This document shows positions 9,888 through 18,394 of a stretch of DNA of 64,000 bases, piece after piece. The DNA comes from Streptomyces fungicidicus (GTDB taxonomy: Bacteria > Actinomycetota > Actinomycetes > Streptomycetales > Streptomycetaceae). The notes under the pieces were generated by a model. That model was not told where the DNA came from. It was given only the letters and a program-made list of their open reading frames with translations, and did no database searches. The first letter of the stretch is position 1. Each line of letters begins with the position of its first letter. Location of the stretch: the NCBI RefSeq assembly GCF_003665435.1, contig NZ_CP023408.1, forward strand, positions 1-64,000, in the 5' to 3' direction. Made by a program: the position numbers and the translations under genes.

Positions 9888-11018
9888 ATGGACCTGTACG
9901 AACACCAGGCAAGGGAACTCTTCGCAGAACACGGCATCGTGGTGCCCCGGGCCGAGGTCACCGGCTCGCCCAAGGAGGCCCGCGACATCGCCCGCCGGCT
10001 CGGCGGCCGCGTGGTCGTCAAGGCGCAGGTCAAGACCGGCGGACGCGGCAAGGCGGGCGGCGTCAAGCTCGCCGCCGACCCGGCCGCCGCCGAACTCACG
10101 GCACGTCAGATCCTCGGCATGGACATCAAGGGACACACCGTCGGCACGGTGATGCTGGCCCAGCCCGTCGACATCGCCGAGGAGTTCTACGTCTCCTACG
10201 TCCTCGACCGGACGGCCGGCCGCTTCCTCGCCATCGCCTCCGCCGAGGGCGGCATGGACATCGAGGAGGTCGCCGCCACCCGCCCCGAGGCGGTGGCGCG
10301 CGTCCCCGTCGACCCGGCCGAGGGCGTCACCCCGGCGACGGCGGCCCGCATCGCCGAGGCCGCCGGACTGCCGGCGCGGACCGTCGACGTGCTGGTGCGG
10401 CTCTGGGAGGTCCTCGTCCGCGAGGACGCCCTGCTCGTCGAGGTCAACCCGCTGGTCCGCACCCGCGACGGGCGGATCATGGCGCTCGACGGCAAGGCCA
10501 CCCTCGACGACAACGCCCGGTTCCGCCAGGAACGCTGGGGGGACCAGGACGACACCCACACCGACCCGCTGGAGGCCGCCGCGGCCGCCAAGGGCCTCAA
10601 CTACGTCAAGCTCGACGGCGAGGTCGGCATCATCGGCAACGGCGCCGGACTCGTCATGTCCACCCTCGACGTGGTGGCCGGCTGCGGAGCCCGCCCCGCC
10701 AACTTCCTAGACATCGGCGGCGGAGCCTCCGCGCAGGTCATGGCGGACGGACTGTCGGTCATCCTCTCCGACCCGTCCGTGAAATCCGTCTTCGTCAACG
10801 TCTTCGGCGGCATCACCGCCTGCGACGCGGTCGCCGACGGCATCGTCCGCGCCCTGGACACCGTACGGCTGACCAAGCCGCTCGTCGTCCGCCTCGACGG
10901 CAACAACGCGGCCCGCGGCCGGGCCGTCCTCGACGCGCACGCGCACCCGCTCGTCGAACAGGTCACCACCATGGACGGCGCCGCCGCCCGGGCCGCCCGT
11001 CTCGCCACCACACCCTGA
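9888..11018 (+). CDS. Succinyl-CoA ligase (ADP-forming) beta subunit paralogue
   Basis: 376 residues with an ATP-grasp N-terminus ([41 protein letters not shown]) and the C-terminal CoA-ligase part ([50 protein letters not shown]). The ATG at 9888 has AGGAG 6 nt upstream. It makes the nucleotide-binding half of a ligase with the next gene. The locus is oxalate-related, so this is probably a second, specialised copy rather than the TCA-cycle enzyme. The natural acid could be succinate or another acid used to recycle CoA (inference). Confidence 0.88.
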   Translation: MDLYEHQARELFAEHGIVVPRAEVTGSPKEARDIARRLGGRVVVKAQVKTGGRGKAGGVKLAADPAAAELTARQILGMDIKGHTVGTVMLAQPVDIAEEFYVSYVLDRTAGRFLAIASAEGGMDIEEVAATRPEAVARVPVDPAEGVTPATAARIAEAAGLPARTVDVLVRLWEVLVREDALLVEVNPLVRTRDGRIMALDGKATLDDNARFRQERWGDQDDTHTDPLEAAAAAKGLNYVKLDGEVGIIGNGAGLVMSTLDVVAGCGARPANFLDIGGGASAQVMADGLSVILSDPSVKSVFVNVFGGITACDAVADGIVRALDTVRLTKPLVVRLDGNNAARGRAVLDAHAHPLVEQVTTMDGAAARAARLATTP

Positions 11019-11029
11019 GGAGAGCGGAC

Positions 11030-11914
11030 ATGGCGATCCACCTCACCAAGGAGAGCAAGGTCCTCGTCCAGGGCATGACCGGCGGCGAGGGCATGAAGCA
11101 CACCCGGCGGATGCTCGCCGCCGGCACCGACGTCGTCGGCGGCGTCAACCCGCGCAAGGCGGGCCGCAGCGTCGCCTTCGACGAGCGGGCGGTGCCCGTC
11201 TTCGGCTCGGTCGCCGAGGGCATGGACGCGACGGGCGCCGACGTCACCGTCGTCTTCGTGCCACCCGCCTTCGCAAGGGCCGCCGTCACCGAGGCCGCCG
11301 ACGCCGGCATCGCCCTGGCGGTCGTCATCACCGAGGGCATCCCCGTCCACGACTCCGTCGCCTTCCTCGCCCACGCCCGCCGCAGGGGCACCCGCGTCAT
11401 CGGCCCCAACTGCCCCGGTCTGATCACCCCCGGCCAGTCCAACGCGGGCATCATCCCCGCCGACATCGCCAAGCCCGGCCGGATCGGCCTGGTCTCCAAG
11501 TCCGGCACGCTCACCTACCAGCTCATGTACGAGCTGCGGGACACCGGCTTCTCCACCTGCGTCGGCATCGGCGGGGACCCCGTCGTCGGCACCACCCACA
11601 TCGACTGCCTGGCCGCCTTCCAGGACGACCCCGACACCGACCTGATCGTCCTCATCGGCGAGATCGGCGGCGACGCCGAGGAGCGCGCGGCGGCGTACAT
11701 CCGCGACCACGTCACCAAGCCCGTCGTCGGCTACATCGCGGGCTTCACCGCCCCCGAGGGCCGTACCATGGGCCACGCGGGCGCGATCGTCTCCGGTTCG
11801 TCCGGCACGGCGCGGGCGAAGCAGGAAGCACTGGAGGCGGCCGGCGTCAGGGTCGGCCACACGCCCACGGAGACGGCCCAGCAGGTGCTCGCCGTCCTGA
11901 ACGACGGCCGCTGA
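11030..11914 (+). CDS. Succinyl-CoA ligase (ADP-forming) alpha subunit paralogue
   Basis: 294 residues: the CoA-binding domain ([35 protein letters not shown]), the ligase domain ([32 protein letters not shown]) and the phosphohistidine motif [15 protein letters not shown] at about residue 247. The start ATG is 12 nt after the beta-subunit stop and its GAGGAG ribosome site overlaps that stop, so the subunits are translated together. The pair is complete and all key residues are present. Confidence 0.9.
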   Translation: MAIHLTKESKVLVQGMTGGEGMKHTRRMLAAGTDVVGGVNPRKAGRSVAFDERAVPVFGSVAEGMDATGADVTVVFVPPAFARAAVTEAADAGIALAVVITEGIPVHDSVAFLAHARRRGTRVIGPNCPGLITPGQSNAGIIPADIAKPGRIGLVSKSGTLTYQLMYELRDTGFSTCVGIGGDPVVGTTHIDCLAAFQDDPDTDLIVLIGEIGGDAEERAAAYIRDHVTKPVVGYIAGFTAPEGRTMGHAGAIVSGSSGTARAKQEALEAAGVRVGHTPTETAQQVLAVLNDGR

Positions 11915-11978
11915 GGTCACCGGCCCCTAAGAGGGCCACCCTTTCTCTCGACCGTGCACCGAGAGCGGAGCCCACCGC

Positions 11979-13520
11979 ATGCCACCCACCCTCACCCTCA
12001 AATCCGGCACGTCCTGGACCGACGCCTGGCAGCGCTGCCTCACCGCCGCCCCCGAAGCCTTCCGGGACGACCGCGTCCTCAACCTCTGGAACGCCGCCTG
12101 GCAGCCCGACGGCCGGCCCCTGCCCGCCGTCAGCCCCGTCGACGGCACTCCCGTCGCCGGCCCGCCACGCCTGGACCGGGCCACCGCCCGGCAGGCCGTG
12201 CGCGCCGCGCTCGACCAGCACCGGGCCTGGCGGCACGTCCCGCTGCCCGAGCGCCGGGCCCGCGTCGCGGCCACCCTCGACGCCCTCACCGAGCACCGCG
12301 AACTGCTCGCGCTGCTGCTCGTCTGGGAGATCGGCAAGCCATGGCGGCTCGCCCAGGCGGACGTCGACCGGGCAATCGACGGCGTGCGCTGGTACGTCGA
12401 CGGCATCGACGGGATGCTCGCCGGCCGGGCCCCGCTCGACGGGCCCGTCTCCAACATCGCCAGCTGGAACTACCCGATGAGCGTGCTCGCGCACGCGCTG
12501 CTGGTGCAGGCCCTGGCGGGCAACGCGGTCATCGCCAAGACCCCCACCGACGGCGGCGTCGCCTGCCTCACGCTGGCCGCGGCGCTCGCCGCCCGCGAGG
12601 GGATTCCCGTCACCCTCGTCAGCGGCGGCGGAGGCGAGCTGTCCGAGGCGCTGGTGCGGGCGCCCGAGATCGGCTGCGTCTCCTTCGTCGGCGGCCGGGA
12701 CACCGGCGCGGCGGTCGCCACGGCCGTCGCCGACCTGGGCAAGCGGCACATCCTCGAACAGGAGGGACTCAACACCTGGGGCATCTGGAACCACTCGGAC
12801 TGGGACACGCTGAGCGCGGTGATCCCCAAGCTCTTCGACTACGGAAAGCAGCGCTGCACCGCCTACCCGCGCTTCGTCGTCCAGCGCGGTCTCTTCGACG
12901 ACTTCCTGGCCGCCTACCTCCCCGCCGTCCGCACGCTGCGGGTCGGCCACCCGCTGGCCGTCGAACACCCCGCCGACCCCCCTCCGCGGCTGGACTTCGG
13001 CCCCGTGATCAACGCGGCCAAGGCCAAGGAACTGCACGACCAGGTCGCCGAGGCCATCGACCGCGGCGCCGTGCCGCTGCACCGGGGGACGCCGTCCGAG
13101 GCCCGCTTCCTGCCCGGCCAGGACACCTCGGCGTACGTCCAGCCGGTCACGCTGCTGAACCCGCCGCCCTCCTCGCCGCTGCACCACGCGGAGCCGTTCG
13201 GCCCGGTCGACACCATTGTCCTGGTCGACACCGAGGCCGAACTCCTGGCCGCCATGAACGCGTCCAACGGCGCCCTGGTGGCCACCCTTTCCACCGACGA
13301 CCGGTCCACCTACGACCGGCTGGCCCCGCAGATCCGCGCCTTCAAGGTCGGCCACGGCGTCCCGCGCTCCCGCGGCGACCGGGACGAGCTGTTCGGCGGC
13401 TTCGGCGCGTCCTGGCGCGGCGCGTTCGTCGGCGGCGACCTCCTGGTGCACGCGGTGACCCAAGGACCGGCGGGGGAGCGGCTCCCGGGCAACTTCCCGG
13501 AGTACCAGCTCATGCCCTGA
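11979..13520 (+). CDS. Aldehyde dehydrogenase family protein
   Basis: 513 residues. NAD(P)-dependent aldehyde dehydrogenase fold: SNIASWNYPMSVLAHALLVQALAGNAVIAKTP is the cofactor site, Glu in LEQEGLNTWG is near residue 262, and the catalytic Cys in YGKQRCTAYPRFV is near 292. The variant signatures (NYPMS for NFP, EQEGLN for ELGGK) put it in a divergent subgroup often listed only as 'aldehyde dehydrogenase family'. It starts 65 nt after sucD-like and is probably co-transcribed with the ligase pair. Glyoxylate or another small aldehyde linked to C2 metabolism is a possible substrate, but nothing in the sequence proves it. Confidence 0.82.
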   Translation: MPPTLTLKSGTSWTDAWQRCLTAAPEAFRDDRVLNLWNAAWQPDGRPLPAVSPVDGTPVAGPPRLDRATARQAVRAALDQHRAWRHVPLPERRARVAATLDALTEHRELLALLLVWEIGKPWRLAQADVDRAIDGVRWYVDGIDGMLAGRAPLDGPVSNIASWNYPMSVLAHALLVQALAGNAVIAKTPTDGGVACLTLAAALAAREGIPVTLVSGGGGELSEALVRAPEIGCVSFVGGRDTGAAVATAVADLGKRHILEQEGLNTWGIWNHSDWDTLSAVIPKLFDYGKQRCTAYPRFVVQRGLFDDFLAAYLPAVRTLRVGHPLAVEHPADPPPRLDFGPVINAAKAKELHDQVAEAIDRGAVPLHRGTPSEARFLPGQDTSAYVQPVTLLNPPPSSPLHHAEPFGPVDTIVLVDTEAELLAAMNASNGALVATLSTDDRSTYDRLAPQIRAFKVGHGVPRSRGDRDELFGGFGASWRGAFVGGDLLVHAVTQGPAGERLPGNFPEYQLMP

Positions 13521-13660
13521 AGCCCCCGTGACCACCCGCACACCCGCCGTGAACCCCCGCCCGGAGGGACGGAAAACGCAGGTGAAAGGCGCTGCGAAAC
13601 CTTGGTATGGTTGTCCATGTCGCCACGGGGGGAACACCCCGCCGGGGCGGCAGACACCTT

Positions 13661-13745
13661 GTCCGGGTGGCGGAATGGCAGACGCGCTAGCTTGAGGTGC
13701 TAGTGCCCTTTATCGGGCGTGGGGGTTCAAGTCCCCCCTCGGACA
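13661..13745 (+). tRNA. tRNA-Leu (anticodon GAG)
   Basis: An 85-nt cloverleaf: acceptor stem GTCCGGG pairing with CTCGGAC, a D-arm, and an anticodon stem CTAGC/GCTAG around loop TTGAGGT (anticodon GAG). A long variable arm GCCC-ttta-TCGGGC is typical of leucine tRNAs, followed by T-arm GGGGGTTCAAGTCCCCC. CCA is not encoded. Confidence 0.95.
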
Positions 13746-13753
13746 CATCGCTC

Positions 13754-13797
13754 AGCCGGTGGCCCCGACCGAAACGGTCGGGGCCACCGGCTGTTTT
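13754..13797 (+). terminator. tRNA-Leu terminator
   Basis: A 17-bp perfect stem (arms 13754-13770 and 13776-13792) followed by GTTTT lies 8 nt after the tRNA. This is a clear intrinsic terminator. Confidence 0.9.
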
Positions 13798-14066
13798 CGT
13801 CGCCGGACACACCCCGCTCGTAAGACCGGGTGGCGAGCGTGATCGCGGCGCGCTTGGTAGGCAGCTCCACGGCCACGAGTGTGACGGTGTCGTGTGCGTC
13901 GCTGTCGTACGGGACGCCCCCAGGCGTCGAGGCAGTGCTCGCACGTGCGCCGGGCGGGAGGCCGACCCTGCGGTAACGGTCAACGGCGAGCCGCAGGAAG
14001 TGGTGACGGGAGGACTCCGACCGGAATTCGCACTCGGTCGCTCAGTCTCCGGATGCGCCAGACAGA
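13798..14066. other. Gene-free stretch between tRNA-Leu and the MHS transporter
   Basis: No frame here has both a ribosome site and a recognisable product. The 3' side of tRNA genes is a common integration site. I see no integrase gene and no direct repeat of the tRNA end. Confidence 0.5.
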
Positions 14067-14103
14067 CGCGGCCCCCTTCCGTCCCGGACGGAAGGGGGCC
14101 GCG
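14067..14103 (-). terminator. Terminator of the MHS transporter gene
   Basis: A 17-bp perfect stem with a CCG loop (arms 14067-14083 and 14087-14103), 18 nt past the stop codon of the leftward transporter gene. Confidence 0.85.
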
Positions 14104-14121
14104 ATCTAGGTGCCGGAGGAC

Positions 14122-15534
14122 TCAGCGGGCCGCGGTGGCGGCCGGAACCTCGTCCTGCTCGGGAGAGCCGGGAGCCTCGCCCTCGTCGAGCCCGACGTTC
14201 TTCGTCTCCTTGCCGAGCAGCAGCGCCACCAGCGTCAGCAGCGCCATCGAGGAGAGGTAGACGCCGACCAGCCAGGGCGAGCCGTCGCCGGCCTCCCACA
14301 GGGCCACCGCTATGAACGGGGCGACGGCCGCGCCCAGGATGGAGCTGACGTTGTACGAGATGCCCGAGCCGGTGTAGCGCACGCTCGTCGGGAAGAGCTC
14401 CGGCAGCAGCGCGCCCATCGGCCCGAACGTCATGCCCATCAGGGTGAAGCCGAACACCAGCCACAGCACCACGCCCAGCGTGCCCATGCCGATCAGCGGC
14501 ACCCACACCAGGCCGAAGACCAGGATTCCGGCGGTGACCGCGATCAGGGTGGCGCGCCGGCCGTACTTGTCGGCGAGCGGGCCGGAGACCAGGGTGAACA
14601 CGGCGAAGAACAGCACGCCGAAGATCATCATCAGTACGAAGTCACTGTAGCCGTACCCGAGGCCGGGCACCGCGGCGTCCGTCGCGGCGCGGCCGTAGCT
14701 CAGCGAGAACGTGGTCATCAGATAGAAGAGGACGTAGGTCGCGAGCATGAAGAAGGTGCCGAGGACCAGCTGCTTCCAGTGGCTGCGGAAGACGGTGGCC
14801 AGCGGCAGCTTGCGCACCAGCCCGGCCTCCCTGGTCTTGGCGAAGACCGGCGCCTCGACCAGGCGCATCCGCACCCACAGGCCGATCGCGACCATCACGG
14901 CGGAGAACAGGAAGGGGATGCGCCAGCCCCAGCTCAGGAAGGCGTCCGAGGGCTGGGACGGGTCGGCGCCCGCCGTGGACGGCAGCAGCGCGCCGATGAT
15001 CAGGAAGAGCCCGTTGCCGATGATGAAGCCGAGCGGGGCGCCCAACTGGGGGAAGGTGCCGTAGAGGGCGCGCTTGCCCTTCGGGGCGTTCTCGGTCGCG
15101 ACCAGCGCCGCGCCGCTCCACTCGCCGCCGAGGGCGAAGCCCTGCGCCAGCCGCATCAGCACCAGCAGCGCGGTCGCGATCCAGCCGGCCTGCGCGTAGG
15201 TGGGGAGCACGCCGATGAGGAAGGTGGCGATGCCCATCGTGAGCAGCGAGGCCACCAGCGTGCCCTTGCGGCCGAGCCGGTCGCCGAGGTGCCCGAAGAC
15301 CACCGCGCCGATCGGGCGCGCGACCATCGCGGCGCCGAACACCGCGAAGGACGACAGGAGCGCCGTGGTCGGGTCGCTGCTCGGGAAGAAGAGCTTGGGG
15401 AAGACCAGGACGGCGGCGGTCGCGTAGATGTAGAAGTCGTAGAACTCGATCGTCGTGCCGATGAGGCTCGCGATGAGTACGCGGGACCGCGAGTTGACGG
15501 GTGCCGGGGCTGGGCTGGTGGCTGGTGCGGGCAT
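14122..15534 (-). CDS. MFS transporter, metabolite:H+ symporter (MHS/ShiA-ProP-like) family
   Basis: 470 residues with 12 membrane segments. The MHS signatures are clear: IGTTIEFYDFYIY in TM1, GHLGDRLGRKGTL in loop 2-3, MRLAQGFALGGEWSGAAL, and FRSHWKQLVLGTFF before TM7. Family members import organic acids or osmolytes with protons; the substrate is open. ATG at 15534 gives the family-length N-terminus; the frame is open to 15579. The 15636-15690 stretch upstream is unusually AT-rich for this genome and holds an imperfect repeat (TCTGAATG/CTTCCAGA, 15641-15656), a likely promoter/operator region. The gene stands alone. Confidence 0.85.
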   Translation of the reverse strand: MPAPATSPAPAPVNSRSRVLIASLIGTTIEFYDFYIYATAAVLVFPKLFFPSSDPTTALLSSFAVFGAAMVARPIGAVVFGHLGDRLGRKGTLVASLLTMGIATFLIGVLPTYAQAGWIATALLVLMRLAQGFALGGEWSGAALVATENAPKGKRALYGTFPQLGAPLGFIIGNGLFLIIGALLPSTAGADPSQPSDAFLSWGWRIPFLFSAVMVAIGLWVRMRLVEAPVFAKTREAGLVRKLPLATVFRSHWKQLVLGTFFMLATYVLFYLMTTFSLSYGRAATDAAVPGLGYGYSDFVLMMIFGVLFFAVFTLVSGPLADKYGRRATLIAVTAGILVFGLVWVPLIGMGTLGVVLWLVFGFTLMGMTFGPMGALLPELFPTSVRYTGSGISYNVSSILGAAVAPFIAVALWEAGDGSPWLVGVYLSSMALLTLVALLLGKETKNVGLDEGEAPGSPEQDEVPAATAAR

Positions 15535-15726
15535 GTCTCGGTCTTTCGCACGAGGGCGGAGCACAGGCGCCGGCGGCACACCGCCGACGGCCCGTCCGGC
15601 CGCGCCTTCCCGGAGGAGGGCGCGTGTACGGTACAGGCAATCTGAATGCTTCCAGACATCTCAATAATCAGTCGGCGCATATCAGAATGCGGACAGCGTT
15701 GAGGCGTGAACGGCGAGACGGCCGGC

Positions 15727-15915
15727 TCAGTCGTCCTGCGCCTCGGCCTCCACCGGCTTCGGGATCATGAAGGAGGTGGCGAAGGCGGCGGCCAGGATGA
15801 CCACGCCGGCGATCATGCCGGCGGTGCAGTCGGCGGGCGACGTGGGGTCGTCCGGCAGGGCCGCGGTCTTGACCGCGTACAGCAGCGCGAAGCCGAGGCC
15901 CGCGGACGCCCGCAA
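15727..15915 (-). pseudogene. Short membrane-protein remnant
   Basis: A 62-residue frame (possible TTG at 15915) ends ...PKPVEAEAQDD. It has two hydrophobic stretches, RASAGLGFALLYAV and GMIAGVVILAAAFATSFMIP, separated by a short acidic loop. It resembles the last two helices of a multi-helix transporter rather than a complete protein, and no full-length frame continues upstream. It could also be a genuine small membrane protein; I cannot identify a family. Confidence 0.35.
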
Positions 15916-16017
15916 ATTGCGTGGCACCGCCCCTTCGCCCCTCCCTACACTCGACGCACCAACAGGCGCCGCCCCGCTCGGGGGCGCGCCGTCGAGACCG
16001 GTGAGGGGGGTCGGGCC

Positions 16018-16143
16018 GTGCGTGACCACGCCGCCGTCGCCGTCCCCCGGACCCGGTCCGTCCGGTCCGAGGTGATCCTGGTGTCCCGGGCCGCCCGGTG
16101 CCCGCTGCGCGGCCGGCACCGGATGCCCGTGACGCACGTCTGA
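16018..16143 (+). CDS. Possible small basic protein (41 aa)
   Basis: GTG at 16018 is preceded by GAGGGGGG at a usable distance. The product begins [14 protein letters not shown], is Arg-rich and ends PVTHV. It lies 91 nt before the EF-G-like gene. No family is recognised; it may be a leader peptide or a chance frame. Confidence 0.3.
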   Translation: MRDHAAVAVPRTRSVRSEVILVSRAARCPLRGRHRMPVTHV

Positions 16144-16234
16144 CCGCCGGCGCCCCGCACAGCGGGGGCGCCCGACGCCGTGCGTCAGGGGAATCGCGCC
16201 GCCCTTCTCCCGGTTCATCCGAAAGGCCACGGCC

Positions 16235-18283
16235 ATGCGCACCAACCCACTCGCCGCCGTCCGTAACCTCGGCATCCTCGCCCACGTGGACGCCGGCAAG
16301 ACCACCGTCACCGAGCGGATCCTGTTCGCCACCGGCACCACGCACAAGCGCGGCGAGGTCCACGACGGCACCACCGTCACCGACTTCGACCCGCAGGAAC
16401 GCGACCGGGGCATCACCATCTTCGCGGCGGCCGTCAGCTGCGCCTGGGACGGTCACCGGATCAACCTCATCGACACCCCGGGCCACGTCGACTTCGCCGA
16501 CGAGGTGGAGCGCTCCCTGCGCGTCCTCGACGGCGCGGTCGCCGTGTTCGACGCGGTCGCCGGTGTGGAGCCGCAGAGCGAGTCGGTGTGGCGGCAGGCC
16601 GACCGGCACGGTGTGCCGCGCCTCGCGTTCGTCAACAAGATGGACCGGGCCGGCGCGGTGCTGGACGACGCCGTCGCCTCCGTCCGGGAGCGGCTGCACC
16701 CCGCCCCGCTGGTGGTACAGCTGCCCATCGGCGCGGAGGACACCTTCACCGGCGTCGTCGACCTGCTGCGCATGCGGGCCCTGACCTGGACCGACGAGGG
16801 CGAGGCCAACCCCGCGGCACCGGTGCCGGACGACCTCCGGGCGGAGGCGGCGCGGCGGCGCAGGCTGCTGGAGGAGGCCGTCGCCGAACTGCACCCCGGA
16901 GCCCTGGAGGAGTTCTGCGACACGGGCGCGCTCGGCACCGGGACGCTCACCGGCGCCCTGCGGGACCTGACCCGCAGCGGTGACGCCGTCGTCGTGCTGT
17001 GCGGCTCGGCCTACCGCAACCGCGGCATCGAACCGCTGCTGGACGCCGTGCTCGCCTATCTGCCGTCGCCGCTCGACGTGCCGCCGGTACGGGGCACGGG
17101 CGACGACGGCACCGAGCGGCGGCGGCCCGCCGACCCGGCGGCGCCGCTGGCCGCCCTCGCGTTCAAGGTGAGCGCCACCGCCACCGGGCGGCTGACCCAT
17201 CTGCGGGTCTACTCGGGAACGATCGGGAAGGGGGACACGGTGTGGGACGCCACCGCGCGGCGGCCCGAGCGCATCGGGCGCATCCTGCGCGTACAGGCCG
17301 ACCGGCACGCCCCGCTGGACCGGGCCGTCGCCGGTGACATCGTCGCCGTGGTCGGACTGAAATCCGCCCGCGCCGGCTCCACGCTGTGCGCGCCCGACGC
17401 CCCGCTGGTGCTGGAACCTCCGGGGGTCGCCGAACCGGTCGTCTCCGTCGCGGTCGAGGCGCTCCGGGGCACGGACACCGGCCGTCTGGCGTCCGCGCTG
17501 GCACGGCTCGCCGAGGAGGACCCCTCGCTGGCGGTGCGCACCGACCCGGAGACCGGTCAGACGGTGCTGTCCGGCATGGGGGAGCTGCATCTCGAGGTCG
17601 CGGTGGAGAAGATCCGCCGGGACCACGGGATGGGCGTCAACGTCGGCAGGCCCCGCGTCAGTTACCGGGAGACCGTCGGCCGTGGGGTGTCCGGGTTCGT
17701 GTACCGGCACGTCAAACAGGACGGCGGGGCGGGCCAGTTCGCCCATGTCGTGCTCGACGTCGAGCCGCTGGACACGCCCGGCGCCGGCTTCGAGTTCCGC
17801 TCGGCGGTCGTCGGCGGGCGCGTGCCGCAGGAGTACGTGCGTGCCGTCGGCGCCGGCTGCCGGGACGCGCTGGCCGAAGGGCCGCTGGGCGGGCACCCGG
17901 TGACGGGTCTGCGCGTCACGCTCACCGACGGGGCGACCCATGTGAAGGACTCGTCGGACACCGCGTTCCGCACCGCGGGCCGGTTCGGACTGCGGGACGC
18001 CCTGCGGGCCTGCGCGATGGTCCTGCTGGAGCCGGTCGTCGAGGTCACGGTCACCGTGCCCGAGGACGCGGTGGGCGGGGTGCTCGGTGATCTGGCCGCG
18101 CGCCGCGGCCGGGTGACCGGCTCGGTCGTCCGGGCGGGCGCGACGGTGGTGACGGCGACCGTGCCGCTGGCCGAACTGTTCGGCTACGCGACCCGGTTGC
18201 GCAGCCGCACCCAGGGCCGCGGCACCTTCACCAGCCGGCCCACCGGCTACGCGTCGGCACCGGCGCCCGCGCCCACGCGGTGA
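16235..18283 (+). CDS. Elongation factor G paralogue (EF-G2-like translational GTPase)
   Basis: 682 residues. G1 AHVDAGKTT (about residue 16), switch region RDRGITIF, G3 [21 protein letters not shown] (about 80), G4 NKMDRAG (about 134), then domains II-V including the domain IV stretch [29 protein letters not shown]. The GTPase core looks like EF-G rather than the TetM/OtrA ribosomal-protection group, which usually has RGITI(Q/R). There are no rps genes around it, so it is a second copy outside the str operon. Its role could be ribosome recycling or stress translation (inference). Confidence 0.88.
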   Translation: MRTNPLAAVRNLGILAHVDAGKTTVTERILFATGTTHKRGEVHDGTTVTDFDPQERDRGITIFAAAVSCAWDGHRINLIDTPGHVDFADEVERSLRVLDGAVAVFDAVAGVEPQSESVWRQADRHGVPRLAFVNKMDRAGAVLDDAVASVRERLHPAPLVVQLPIGAEDTFTGVVDLLRMRALTWTDEGEANPAAPVPDDLRAEAARRRRLLEEAVAELHPGALEEFCDTGALGTGTLTGALRDLTRSGDAVVVLCGSAYRNRGIEPLLDAVLAYLPSPLDVPPVRGTGDDGTERRRPADPAAPLAALAFKVSATATGRLTHLRVYSGTIGKGDTVWDATARRPERIGRILRVQADRHAPLDRAVAGDIVAVVGLKSARAGSTLCAPDAPLVLEPPGVAEPVVSVAVEALRGTDTGRLASALARLAEEDPSLAVRTDPETGQTVLSGMGELHLEVAVEKIRRDHGMGVNVGRPRVSYRETVGRGVSGFVYRHVKQDGGAGQFAHVVLDVEPLDTPGAGFEFRSAVVGGRVPQEYVRAVGAGCRDALAEGPLGGHPVTGLRVTLTDGATHVKDSSDTAFRTAGRFGLRDALRACAMVLLEPVVEVTVTVPEDAVGGVLGDLAARRGRVTGSVVRAGATVVTATVPLAELFGYATRLRSRTQGRGTFTSRPTGYASAPAPAPTR

Positions 18284-18292
18284 CACGGGAAC

Positions 18293-18329
18293 GGCGGCCC
18301 CTCCCGCGAATGAGCCGGGAGGGGCCGCC
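18293..18329. terminator. Bidirectional terminator between convergent genes
   Basis: A 14-bp perfect stem (18293-18306 with 18316-18329, 9-nt loop) lies between the EF-G paralogue and the leftward GH55-like gene. Confidence 0.85.
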
Positions 18330-18394
18330 ACCGCCGCCGTACGAGCACACCCGGACCGCCGGCGTCGGTCGCGGGCGTGCTCCCGGCGCCGGGG

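Noticed and set aside
13661-14066. tRNA-Leu as an occupied integration site
   Set aside because: No integrase and no repeat of the tRNA 3' end were found on the downstream side.
16235-18283. Tetracycline-resistance ribosomal protection protein
   Set aside because: The GTPase and domain IV sequences look like EF-G; resistance proteins have a different switch region and shorter domain IV motifs.
15668-18331. An 887-codon open frame opposite the EF-G paralogue
   Set aside because: Arg/Gly/His-rich shadow with no ribosome site or domain; EF-G on the other strand is unambiguous.
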